A stretch of 11,558 nt of DNA, from NCBI GenBank assembly GCA_900088475.1, contig FLMG01003606.1, positions 1 to 11,558 on the forward strand, given 5' to 3'. Under the pieces are notes generated by a model. It worked only from the letters and a program-made list of their open reading frames with translations, was not told the origin of the DNA and made no database searches. This DNA comes from Hyphochytrium catenoides. Taxonomy: Eukaryota; Sar; Hyphochytriomycetes; Hyphochytriales; Hyphochytriaceae. A program made the position numbers and the translations under genes. Below are positions 1 to 5,864 of this stretch, one piece after another; position 1 is the first letter of the stretch; each line of letters starts with the position of its first letter.

Positions 1-2
1 CA

Positions 3-488
3 CCTTTTTCGCCATCTGTAAGTGTTTTTTGTCATTTTTTAAAAAATACAGAAACTTCAAAAAAAAGACAATTAGTACCGCAAATGAATGAAATGCGATT
101 TGTAAAAAAACAAATTTTTTTAAATTTTTTAAATCAAAAAACACACCAATTTTCATCTCGTATCAACGGACGTTTGCTAATTGCTTGTGGATCTTTTTCT
201 ACAATAAATGTTACAACTTTATTGCAAATGAATGCATTTAATTTCTCTTTTATTGGTATGAATTGGAAAAATTTTTATTTTTCTGATTCTTCTTTAAAAA
301 GTATACATTTATTTAAAAAAATATTTCAAAGCAATGATTTCCCAGAATTAAATCAGAAATTAACAGAATATTTTATTTATAATTTATTAATGGCAACAGT
401 GCTTACAAATTTGAATCAATATTCTTTATTCAAATTAAAAACACTAATGCTTTTTTCTTCAAATAATTTGATAAGTCCTCAAAGATAA
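3..488 (+). CDS. 3' part of a gene entering from the left edge; possible mitochondrial ribosomal protein uL10
   Basis: The frame is already open at position 3 and runs for 161 codons to TAA at 486-488. The ATG at 84 is therefore probably internal, and the true start lies outside the window. The product is basic and rich in Lys, Phe, Asn and Leu, with no clear membrane segment. The order of features recalls the uL10 (L10) family: a basic stretch, then a short hydrophobic strand (GRLLIACGSF), then a mixed alpha/beta region, then a helix beginning LLMAT and ending in a Lys/Leu-rich tail. In bacterial L10 a GPTLIAYS-like strand and an RLMATMK-like helix occur in the same order. The resemblance is weak and by eye. 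If correct, the protein would sit at the base of the mitoribosomal stalk. Some protist and plant mitochondria encode rpl10, so the context allows it. It could equally be another divergent ribosomal protein or a lineage-specific ORF. Confidence 0.6.
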   Translation, partial: PFSPSVSVFCHFLKNTETSKKRQLVPQMNEMRFVKKQIFLNFLNQKTHQFSSRINGRLLIACGSFSTINVTTLLQMNAFNFSFIGMNWKNFYFSDSSLKSIHLFKKIFQSNDFPELNQKLTEYFIYNLLMATVLTNLNQYSLFKLKTLMLFSSNNLISPQR

Positions 489-534
489 TAATCACATGGA
501 AACATGTGGGACCCGACCTCTGTTTATTATCTTT
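481..534 (+). terminator. Two-tier stem-loop around the stop codon, possible mRNA 3'-end signal
   Basis: An 11-bp perfect outer stem joins 481-491 (AAAGATAATAA) to 524-534 (TTATTATCTTT). Inside it, a 6-bp perfect stem CACATG/CATGTG (493-498 with 503-508) is closed by a GAAA tetraloop at 499-502. A GC-richer single strand follows at 509-523. The upstream gene's TAA (486-488) lies within the outer stem. The structure is seen directly; a role in 3'-end formation or RNA stability is inferred from its place between two genes. Confidence 0.55.
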
Positions 535-567
535 CTAAAATTTTTTATGTTTTATTAATAAAAAAAA

Positions 568-2046
568 ATGATGAATAATCTCTTATTTTATGTTTTAATT
601 GCACCGCTTTTTGCAGCTATTATAATTTTAATGACTCCAAAAAAATACGATAATTTTATTCGACAATTTGGATTATACGCAAGTTGGGGAATTTTTGGAT
701 TATCTTCATGGTTATGGTTTTTATTCAATGAAAATACTTCGAAATTTCAATTTTTAAAATCTTTTCCTATTTTTGAAGAATATAATATTCATTTTGTTAT
801 AGGAATCGATGGTATTTCATTATTTTTTATACTACTAGTTACATTTCTTTTTCCTCTATGTATTTCGGGAAGTTTTAAAAAAATAAAACTTCATGAAAAA
901 GAATATTTTCTATGTTTTTTTATTATGGAAAGTATGTTAATTGCAGTTTTTAGTTTATTGGATATTTTATTATTTTATGTTTTTTTTGAAAGTGTTTTAA
1001 TCCCAATGTTTTTAATTATTATTATTTGGGGCTCGCGTGAACGAAAAGTACGTGCTGGTTATTTATTATTTTTATACACATTAGTTGGATCTTTAATAAT
1101 GTTATACGCTATTTTAGATATTCATGCTAAGTACGGTACAACAAATTATTTAATATTATTAACAACTACATTTCCGGAAACCTATCAACATTTTGTTTGG
1201 TTAGCTTTTTTTATTTCTTTTGCTATTAAAGTACCTATGGTTCCATTTCATTTATGGTTACCAGAAGCCCATGTTGAAGCACCAACAATGGGTTCTGTAA
1301 TTTTAGCTGGAATTCTTTTAAAATTAGGAACTTATGGTATTTTGCGTTTTTTAATTGCTCTTTTCCCACTTGCAACTCATTATTATACTCCATTTGCCTA
1401 TACTCTTGCAAGTATTGGCGTTATTTACGCATCTTTAACAGCTATTCGTCAAAATGATATGAAACGTATTATTGCTTATGCTTCTGTCGCACACATGAAT
1501 TTAGTTGTCATGGGTTTATTTTCATTAACTATTCAAGGAATCGAGGGTGCAATTTTACAAAGTATTAGTCATGGTTTTGTTTCTAGTGCTTTATTTTTAT
1601 GTGTAGGTGTTCTTTATGATCGTCACCATACTCGTTTATTAGAATATATAGGAGGTGTTGTTTTAATTATGCCAATTTTTTCTATTATTTTTTTATTTTT
1701 TACTATGGCTAATATTGCGTTTCCATTAACAAGTAGTTTTGTTGGGGAATTTTTAATTCTTGTAGGAGTTTTTGAAAGCAATACTTTTGTTGCTGTTTTA
1801 GGATCAACTGGTATGGTTTTAGGAACGATTTATTCTTTATGGCTTTATAATCGAATTTGTTTTGGACAAATTAAAGAAAAATATATTAAACAATTTTCTG
1901 ATTTAACTCATGAAGAATTATCTGTATTTGTTCCTCTAATTTTTGCGACATTATTTTTAGGGATATATCCCCGTTTGTTATTAAAAGCATTGCATTTTTC
2001 TGTTATTGCCTTGATCAGCCATACGACAATGCATATGTTTTTATGA
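568..2046 (+). CDS. nad4: NADH dehydrogenase subunit 4
   Basis: Nad4 (homologue of bacterial NuoM) is an antiporter-like proton-pumping subunit in the membrane arm of complex I, in the mitochondrial inner membrane. The 492-residue product matches the family's usual length and is hydrophobic throughout. Family hallmarks are present: FFESVLIPMF with the channel glutamate at E141, FAIKVPMVPFHLW with the key lysine at K221, LPEAHVEAP from L231, and IRQNDMKRIIAYASVAHMN. The start is a double ATG (568 and 571) after an A-run; either could be used. It ends in TGA, the only gene here to do so. If TGA were read as Trp the protein would gain ten more residues and stop at TAA 2074-2076. No other gene contains an in-frame TGA, so a normal stop is preferred. 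Complete, with no frameshift or intron. Confidence 0.98.
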   Translation: MMNNLLFYVLIAPLFAAIIILMTPKKYDNFIRQFGLYASWGIFGLSSWLWFLFNENTSKFQFLKSFPIFEEYNIHFVIGIDGISLFFILLVTFLFPLCISGSFKKIKLHEKEYFLCFFIMESMLIAVFSLLDILLFYVFFESVLIPMFLIIIIWGSRERKVRAGYLLFLYTLVGSLIMLYAILDIHAKYGTTNYLILLTTTFPETYQHFVWLAFFISFAIKVPMVPFHLWLPEAHVEAPTMGSVILAGILLKLGTYGILRFLIALFPLATHYYTPFAYTLASIGVIYASLTAIRQNDMKRIIAYASVAHMNLVVMGLFSLTIQGIEGAILQSISHGFVSSALFLCVGVLYDRHHTRLLEYIGGVVLIMPIFSIIFLFFTMANIAFPLTSSFVGEFLILVGVFESNTFVAVLGSTGMVLGTIYSLWLYNRICFGQIKEKYIKQFSDLTHEELSVFVPLIFATLFLGIYPRLLLKALHFSVIALISHTTMHMFL

Positions 2047-2149
2047 TTTCAAATATGTACTTTATGGCAATATTAACGCATGATATTTGGTTGACACTTC
2101 AACATTTAATATTGTATTTCTAAAACGTTTATCGATTAATGAGGAATTT

Positions 2150-2515
2150 ATGTTAAAAACAAAATATAATTATTTTTTTTTATTTATTTTTTTACTATTT
2201 AGTTTATTTTTAACGGCATTAATTTTTTCATTGTCTTATTTTATTGCAAATCAAAATGAAGATATTGAAAAAGTATCTCCGTATGAATGTGGTTTTGATC
2301 CTTTTGAGGATGCGCGAAACCAAGTAGATATTCATTTTTATTTAGTTGCAATTTTATTTATTATATTTGATATTGAAGCCGCATATTTATACCCTTGGGC
2401 AGTTTCTTTAGCTAATTTAGATTCGTCTAGTTTATGGGTATTTATTGATTTTCTTGTTGAACTAGCTGTTGGTTTAGTTTATGCATGGAAATGCGGTGCT
2501 TTAGATTGGGAATAA
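2150..2515 (+). CDS. nad3: NADH dehydrogenase subunit 3
   Basis: Nad3 (NuoA homologue) is a small complex I subunit at the joint between the peripheral and membrane arms; its first loop lies near the quinone pocket. From ATG 2150 the product has 121 residues, close to the usual length of about 118. It shows the expected three membrane helices and the signature loop [11 protein letters not shown] at residues 46-56, including the family's conserved loop cysteine (C47). The helix [19 protein letters not shown] follows. The frame is open upstream as far as a TTG at 2087, but that would add 21 polar residues not typical of the family. A Shine-Dalgarno-like GAGGAA (2141-2146) lies just before ATG 2150 and supports that start. 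Its TAA (2513-2515) overlaps an ATG at 2515 in the cox3 frame. Confidence 0.97.
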   Translation: MLKTKYNYFFLFIFLLFSLFLTALIFSLSYFIANQNEDIEKVSPYECGFDPFEDARNQVDIHFYLVAILFIIFDIEAAYLYPWAVSLANLDSSSLWVFIDFLVELAVGLVYAWKCGALDWE

Positions 2516-2622
2516 TGTTAAATTCAAGTTCATTTTTTTTTTTTCAATTTAACATTTCATTAAATTTATTTTTTAACTCATATGTTCTATTCCTGTTTAT
2601 AAAATTTATTATTCAACAATTT

Positions 2623-3426
2623 ATGATGAAAAAATATCAAACATTACATCCATATCATATTGTAGATAAAAGCCCATGGCCTTTTTTATCAAGTATTTGC
2701 GTTTTTTCATTAACAGTAGGAGGTGTTGCTTATATGCATTTTTATCTTAAAGGAAAAACTTTGTTTTTTATGAGCCTTCTGTCTTTAACTTATGTTTTAT
2801 CAAAATGGTGGAGAGATATTATTCGTGAAGGAACTTTCGAGGGACAACATACACGTGCCGTTCAAAAAAGTCTTCGAATTGGTATGATTTTATTTATTGT
2901 TTCAGAAATTATGCTTTTTTTTGCTTTTTTTTGGGGATTTTTTCATTCAGCTTTAGCACCAGTACCTGAAATTGGATCGGTATGGCCTCCTTTAGGTATT
3001 GAAACACTATCTCCATGGGGAATTCCGTTATTAAATACTTTAATTTTATTAACTTCAGGAGCAACAATTACTGTAGCACATCATGCTATTGTTGCAGGTA
3101 AATATGACTGGGCAGTTTTTTCTCTTTTAGCCACAATTGGTTTAGGAATAATTTTTACTTTTTTACAATATGAAGAATATAAACATACCACTTTTACAAT
3201 GGCAGATGGTGTATATGGTTCTACATTTTTTTCTTTAACAGGTTTACATGGATTTCATGTTTTAATAGGAACTATTTTTATTGCTGTGACCACATCAAGA
3301 GTTTTTCTTGGCCATTTTTCCCGACAACACCATTTTGGCTTTGAAGCCAGTGCGTGGTATTGGCATTTTGTTGATGTAGTATGGATTTTACTTTACATCA
3401 CAATTTACTGGTGGGGCGGTAAATAA
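2623..3426 (+). CDS. cox3: Cytochrome c oxidase subunit III
   Basis: Cox3 is the third core subunit of complex IV; it binds lipid, supports proton uptake and stabilises the enzyme. From ATG 2623 (followed by a second ATG at 2626) the product has 267 residues, the usual length. It begins with a family-typical N-terminus (HPYHIVDKSPWP soon after the start). It contains SEIMLFFAFFWGFFHSALAP, with the conserved membrane glutamate at E95 and W104, then GLHGFHVLIG, and ends HFVDVVWILLYITIYWWGG. The frame is open further upstream: an ATG at 2515 overlaps the nad3 stop and would add 36 mostly hydrophobic residues. I prefer 2623 because the canonical N-terminus begins there, but translational coupling from 2515 cannot be excluded. 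Confidence 0.97.
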   Translation: MMKKYQTLHPYHIVDKSPWPFLSSICVFSLTVGGVAYMHFYLKGKTLFFMSLLSLTYVLSKWWRDIIREGTFEGQHTRAVQKSLRIGMILFIVSEIMLFFAFFWGFFHSALAPVPEIGSVWPPLGIETLSPWGIPLLNTLILLTSGATITVAHHAIVAGKYDWAVFSLLATIGLGIIFTFLQYEEYKHTTFTMADGVYGSTFFSLTGLHGFHVLIGTIFIAVTTSRVFLGHFSRQHHFGFEASAWYWHFVDVVWILLYITIYWWGGK

Positions 3427-3432
3427 TATTAC

Positions 3433-3468
3433 ATGACGAAAATGATGAAAATGATGAAAATGACGACA
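3433..3468 (+). repeat. 9-base tandem repeat at the start of orf348
   Basis: Four consecutive 9-base units of the form ATGAYGAAA occur at 3433, 3442, 3451 and 3460; the last ends ACA rather than AAA. They encode Met-Thr/Met-Lys repeats and supply several in-frame ATGs, so the true start of orf348 is uncertain. A further ATG follows at 3469. The pattern suggests replication slippage. Confidence 0.8.
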
Positions 3469-4479
3469 ATGTTACAAAATTATAAAAACAAAATTCTAAT
3501 ATATTTTCAAATTTTCCCTTTTTTTTTCGTCTTGTTTGCATTTTTTTTCCTAACAAGTTATGGGATTTTATTCTATTTTTTGGTAAACCGTTCTTCAGAA
3601 ACAGCAGAAATTTTGACGGCTCATTTAAATTTTTGTTTATCTGATGGTTACATAAATTTAAAAGAAGAAGAACAATCTTCAAAATCATCTAACATTGAAA
3701 TCATTCGTGTTCAAAAAAATTATGTTCTTCAAGTAAATACAGAAACGGCTGATATTACAATAACATTGACCGATGAAATGCAAGAGGAATTAACTCGAAA
3801 TATGAGTATAAAAACGAACCTCGAAAATATTATGGAAGATTTTAAAAATCCTGAATATCGTCAAAAATTTATGAGCCACCCTCTGATGGATAAAGCTATT
3901 ATGAATTTGCAAAAATCTTTTGAACTTTCAAAACAAGATAATATAGATCCAAAAACTTTTCTAATCGTGGCTTTTGTAACTATAGGTCTTTCAATTGCTG
4001 GTGGATATTACATTCATTATTCTTTTAAAAATGAAATCATGTCTTTTTTAAATTCTTTAAATTTAAACAAAAATGATATGTCTTCTATTGCAGATCAAGA
4101 AAAAGCTATAAAAAATTTTATAAAAAGTTGTTTTGAAACACAGATTGCTTTGCTTAAAGAGGAACTGTCTGCACTGAAACAAGAATCCATTCCTGTTGGA
4201 AAGATATTAGTAGGTCAAAAAGGAATATTTGATCAAGATCAAAAATTGTTTAAACTGACTATGTCACGTTTTTCAGTTTTTGATGCTCGTATAACAAATT
4301 TAGAGGGTGCTATACAAAATTTAGATTCTCTTGTTTTAAATTTAGAAACCCTTTTAAATATACAAGAAAAAATTTTAAAATCTGTCGCAGCAAAAAAAGA
4401 AGAATCATTTGATAAAAATGATATTATAATTAGTATCGTATCAGAAATTTTTGATATGTTGAAATCTAAAAAAAAATAA
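3433..4479 (+). CDS. orf348: unknown two-segment membrane protein with coiled-coil tail, paralogue of orf310
   Basis: I do not recognise this gene. The 348-residue product has a very hydrophobic N-terminal segment (about residues 26-50), then a variable polar region. A conserved block follows at about 129-170 (DFKNPEYRQKF, then SHPLMDKAIMNLQKSFE). A second membrane segment spans about 176-195 and is followed at once by HYSFKNEIMSFLNSLNL (195-211). The rest is a long charged, heptad-like helical region with a lysine-rich end (SKKK). The downstream orf310 has the same order, and the block from 129 to about 243 aligns with it almost without gaps, so the two are paralogues. The two membrane segments predict both ends on the same side of the inner membrane. 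It starts only six bases after cox3, suggesting a shared transcript. ATGs at 3442, 3445, 3451 or 3469 are alternative starts. An uninterrupted long frame and conserved paralogy argue that it is functional. Confidence 0.85.
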   Translation: MTKMMKMMKMTTMLQNYKNKILIYFQIFPFFFVLFAFFFLTSYGILFYFLVNRSSETAEILTAHLNFCLSDGYINLKEEEQSSKSSNIEIIRVQKNYVLQVNTETADITITLTDEMQEELTRNMSIKTNLENIMEDFKNPEYRQKFMSHPLMDKAIMNLQKSFELSKQDNIDPKTFLIVAFVTIGLSIAGGYYIHYSFKNEIMSFLNSLNLNKNDMSSIADQEKAIKNFIKSCFETQIALLKEELSALKQESIPVGKILVGQKGIFDQDQKLFKLTMSRFSVFDARITNLEGAIQNLDSLVLNLETLLNIQEKILKSVAAKKEESFDKNDIIISIVSEIFDMLKSKKK

Positions 4480-4501
4480 CAACCTTCCCTTTTATTTTAT
4501 A

Positions 4502-4535
4502 AACGGAGCCTATCGACCGACAGATAGTCCCCGTT
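4502..4535 (+). terminator. Stem-loop downstream of orf348
   Basis: AACGG (4502-4506) pairs with CCGTT (4531-4535), and CTATC (4510-4514) pairs with GATAG (4523-4527). A 3x3 internal loop separates the stems, and the 8-base loop is GACCGACA. A pyrimidine-rich tract follows at 4535-4557. The stem is more GC-rich than its surroundings and sits 22 bases after the orf348 stop. A role in 3'-end formation or as a spacer structure is inferred. Confidence 0.5.
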
Positions 4536-4571
4536 CTCTTCTCCTATTTCCTTTCCCGTATTAGACTATAA

Positions 4572-5504
4572 ATGATTTTTTTTCCGAACCAGTTACAAGA
4601 AAAGTGGTACTATTGGTACCATACCCTTAAAATTTCATCAACGGTTTTTTTCTTATTTTTATTTCTGGTGATCCTTATTTTAAATATCGTAAGTCGTCAA
4701 AGCTTTTTTGACAATGCAGAAAATTTCATAGTTTCTTTAAACTCTATTTTATCTGAAGGGTCGTTAATTTTGGATGAACATGAGAATTCAACTAATTTAA
4801 CAAATGAGACTAAAGAAAATACTGCAATATCTGACGATATTCAAAAGGAAGAAATTGAAACTCCAGAAGATTCTATAAAAATGACTTTAGATGACATTTT
4901 GGAAAATTTTAAAGATCCAGAATATCGTAAAAAGTTTATTAATCATCCTGCCGTAGAAAAAGCTGTTTTTAATTTACAAAAAGCTATTGAAAATACAAAA
5001 CAAGAGGATATTGATATAAAAGTTTTTCTAGGGATAACCGCTATATGTGTAATTGTTACACTTGCTGGTACAATTATAATACACTATTCTTTTAAAAACG
5101 AAATCATATCTTTTTTAAATTCTTTAAATTTAAAAAAAGATGATAGTTCGATGTCTAATCTAGAAAAAGCTTTAAAAGATTTTATACAAAGTTGCTTACA
5201 AACTCACTCAGAAATCTTAAAACAAGAAGCTGATCATATTAAAGAAATTTTAAATAATCAAGAGGTAAATAAGAATTTAACAGATGTTCTAATTAACCGT
5301 CTTTATGTTATTAATGATCAAATCAAAAATGTTGTCAGTTCACTAAAGAGGTTGGAAGACTTTGAGAAAAGTATCAATAAGCTTTTAAAAGCGCAACAAC
5401 CAATTTTTATAGATTTAATAGCGAAAAATGACGCTGCTTGTGAAAAAGTGGATGCTGTTCATAATGTACTTTCTCAATTGCTACAATCGAGACCGAGAAA
5501 ATAA
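4572..5504 (+). CDS. orf310: unknown two-segment membrane protein with coiled-coil tail, paralogue of orf348
   Basis: I do not recognise this gene. The 310-residue product has an aromatic N-terminus (KWYYWYH), a membrane segment at about 22-40, and an acidic, Asn/Thr-rich linker of variable sequence. It then has the block DDILENFKDPEYRKKFINHP (107-126) and AVEKAVFNLQKAIE. A second membrane segment lies at about 151-170, followed by HYSFKNEIISFLNSLNL (171-187), which is nearly identical to orf348. The C-terminal region of about 115 residues is helical and heptad-like, ends in a basic tail, and shows little identity with that of orf348. The start ATG at 4572 is the first in frame. It lies 92 bases after orf348, with a hairpin between them. 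Tandem position and shared architecture indicate an old duplication with both copies kept. A pair of subunits of one complex is possible, but that is inference. Confidence 0.85.
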   Translation: MIFFPNQLQEKWYYWYHTLKISSTVFFLFLFLVILILNIVSRQSFFDNAENFIVSLNSILSEGSLILDEHENSTNLTNETKENTAISDDIQKEEIETPEDSIKMTLDDILENFKDPEYRKKFINHPAVEKAVFNLQKAIENTKQEDIDIKVFLGITAICVIVTLAGTIIIHYSFKNEIISFLNSLNLKKDDSSMSNLEKALKDFIQSCLQTHSEILKQEADHIKEILNNQEVNKNLTDVLINRLYVINDQIKNVVSSLKRLEDFEKSINKLLKAQQPIFIDLIAKNDAACEKVDAVHNVLSQLLQSRPRK

Positions 5505-5598
5505 ATTTTGCACATTACTGTATGTATCGATGATTTAACTTTTAAAAATGTTTAATTAGATTTAAATTATATTTTTTTTTATTATAATAAAATAACAT

Positions 5599-5670
5599 CC
5601 CGAGTTTTTGTTCCGGTTCAAAATACTTAAACTTCTTTTAGTATCTTTGGGCTCAAATCCCATACTCGTT
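5599..5670 (+). ncRNA. tRNA-like fold, possible degenerate tRNA or tRNA-like processing signal
   Basis: Four stems occur in tRNA order. An acceptor-like CGAGT (5601-5605) pairs with ACTCG (5664-5668). A perfect 4-bp D-like stem TTTG/CAAA (5607-5610 with 5619-5622) encloses TTCCGGTT, which contains the GG expected in a D loop. ATACT (5623-5627) pairs with AGTAT (5640-5644). A T-like arm TGGG/CCCA (5648-5651 with 5659-5662) has the 7-base loop CTCAAAT, close to the usual TTCAAAT. Against a working tRNA: only five acceptor pairs form, and the central loop is 12 bases rather than 7, so no credible anticodon can be placed. No CCA is encoded. It could be a decayed tRNA, a tRNA-like cleavage signal, or chance. 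Confidence 0.35.
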
Positions 5671-5745
5671 AAATATCTATGTCAAAAAATATTTAAAAAA
5701 CTTAATATATTGAAACATATTTTTGTTGCAAAACAATCTAAGTCA

Positions 5746-5773
5746 ATGTTTTATTTCGGTGGGGGTAAAACAT
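5746..5773 (+). other. Stem-loop with G-rich loop
   Basis: An 8-bp perfect stem ATGTTTTA/TAAAACAT (5746-5753 with 5766-5773) encloses the loop TTTCGGTGGGGG. A run of five G is striking in this AT-rich sequence. Function is unknown. Confidence 0.5.
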
Positions 5774-5780
5774 CAACCGA

Positions 5781-5833
5781 CTTCTTCAAAAAAAAATGTC
5801 CCGACGGCATTTTGCCTTTTTTTTTTGTTGAAG
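5781..5833 (+). terminator. Hairpin with poly-A/poly-T stem, terminator-like
   Basis: The inner hairpin AAAATG-T-CC / GGCATTTT (5793-5801 with 5806-5813) has a CGAC loop and one bulged T. It is followed by GCC and a run of ten T (5817-5826), the layout of an intrinsic terminator. The A-run at 5788-5796 can instead pair with that T-run, extended outward by CTTC (5781-5784) with GAAG (5830-5833), giving an alternative longer stem. It lies 31 bases before nad2. Whether it acts as terminator, processing site or start-region structure is not shown. Confidence 0.45.
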
Positions 5834-5864
5834 TACCTGCCTTTTTTTTCAAATTTTAAAAACT

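Larger units (their letters stand above)
5505..5864. other. 360-base non-coding spacer rich in RNA-like structure
   Basis: No convincing gene lies between orf310 and nad2. A frame open at 5608-5859 lacks an ATG at its start, is dominated by Phe and Lys from homopolymer tracts, and covers the hairpins below, so it is not called. The first part (5505-5595) is plain AT-rich sequence. A tRNA-like fold lies at 5599-5670, then hairpins at 5746-5773 and 5781-5833, and then nad2 starts at 5865. This is the longest spacer in the window. Confidence 0.7.

Noticed and set aside
2087-2149. Longer nad3 starting at TTG
   Set aside because: ATG 2150 gives the usual length and has a GAGGAA just upstream; the added residues are not family-like.
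3398-3688. 96-codon - strand frame over the cox3/orf348 junction
   Set aside because: It overlaps the cox3 end and orf348; its Ser/Phe repeats are the antisense of the 9-base repeat.
3433-5504. orf348 and orf310 as divergent atp4 (ATP synthase b subunit)
   Set aside because: Both have a membrane anchor and a coiled coil, but they are much longer, have a second membrane segment with the conserved core before it, and occur as two copies; no atp4 signature is seen.
5640-5680. 5S rRNA-like string ATCCCAT...ACTCG
   Set aside because: Only this short part resembles the 5S loop B/C region; the CCGAA part is missing and no matching closing helix or loop E was found.
5608-5859. 83-codon + strand frame before nad2
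   Set aside because: It begins at TTG, is made of Phe/Lys runs from homopolymers, and overlaps hairpins and the tRNA-like fold; no family resemblance.
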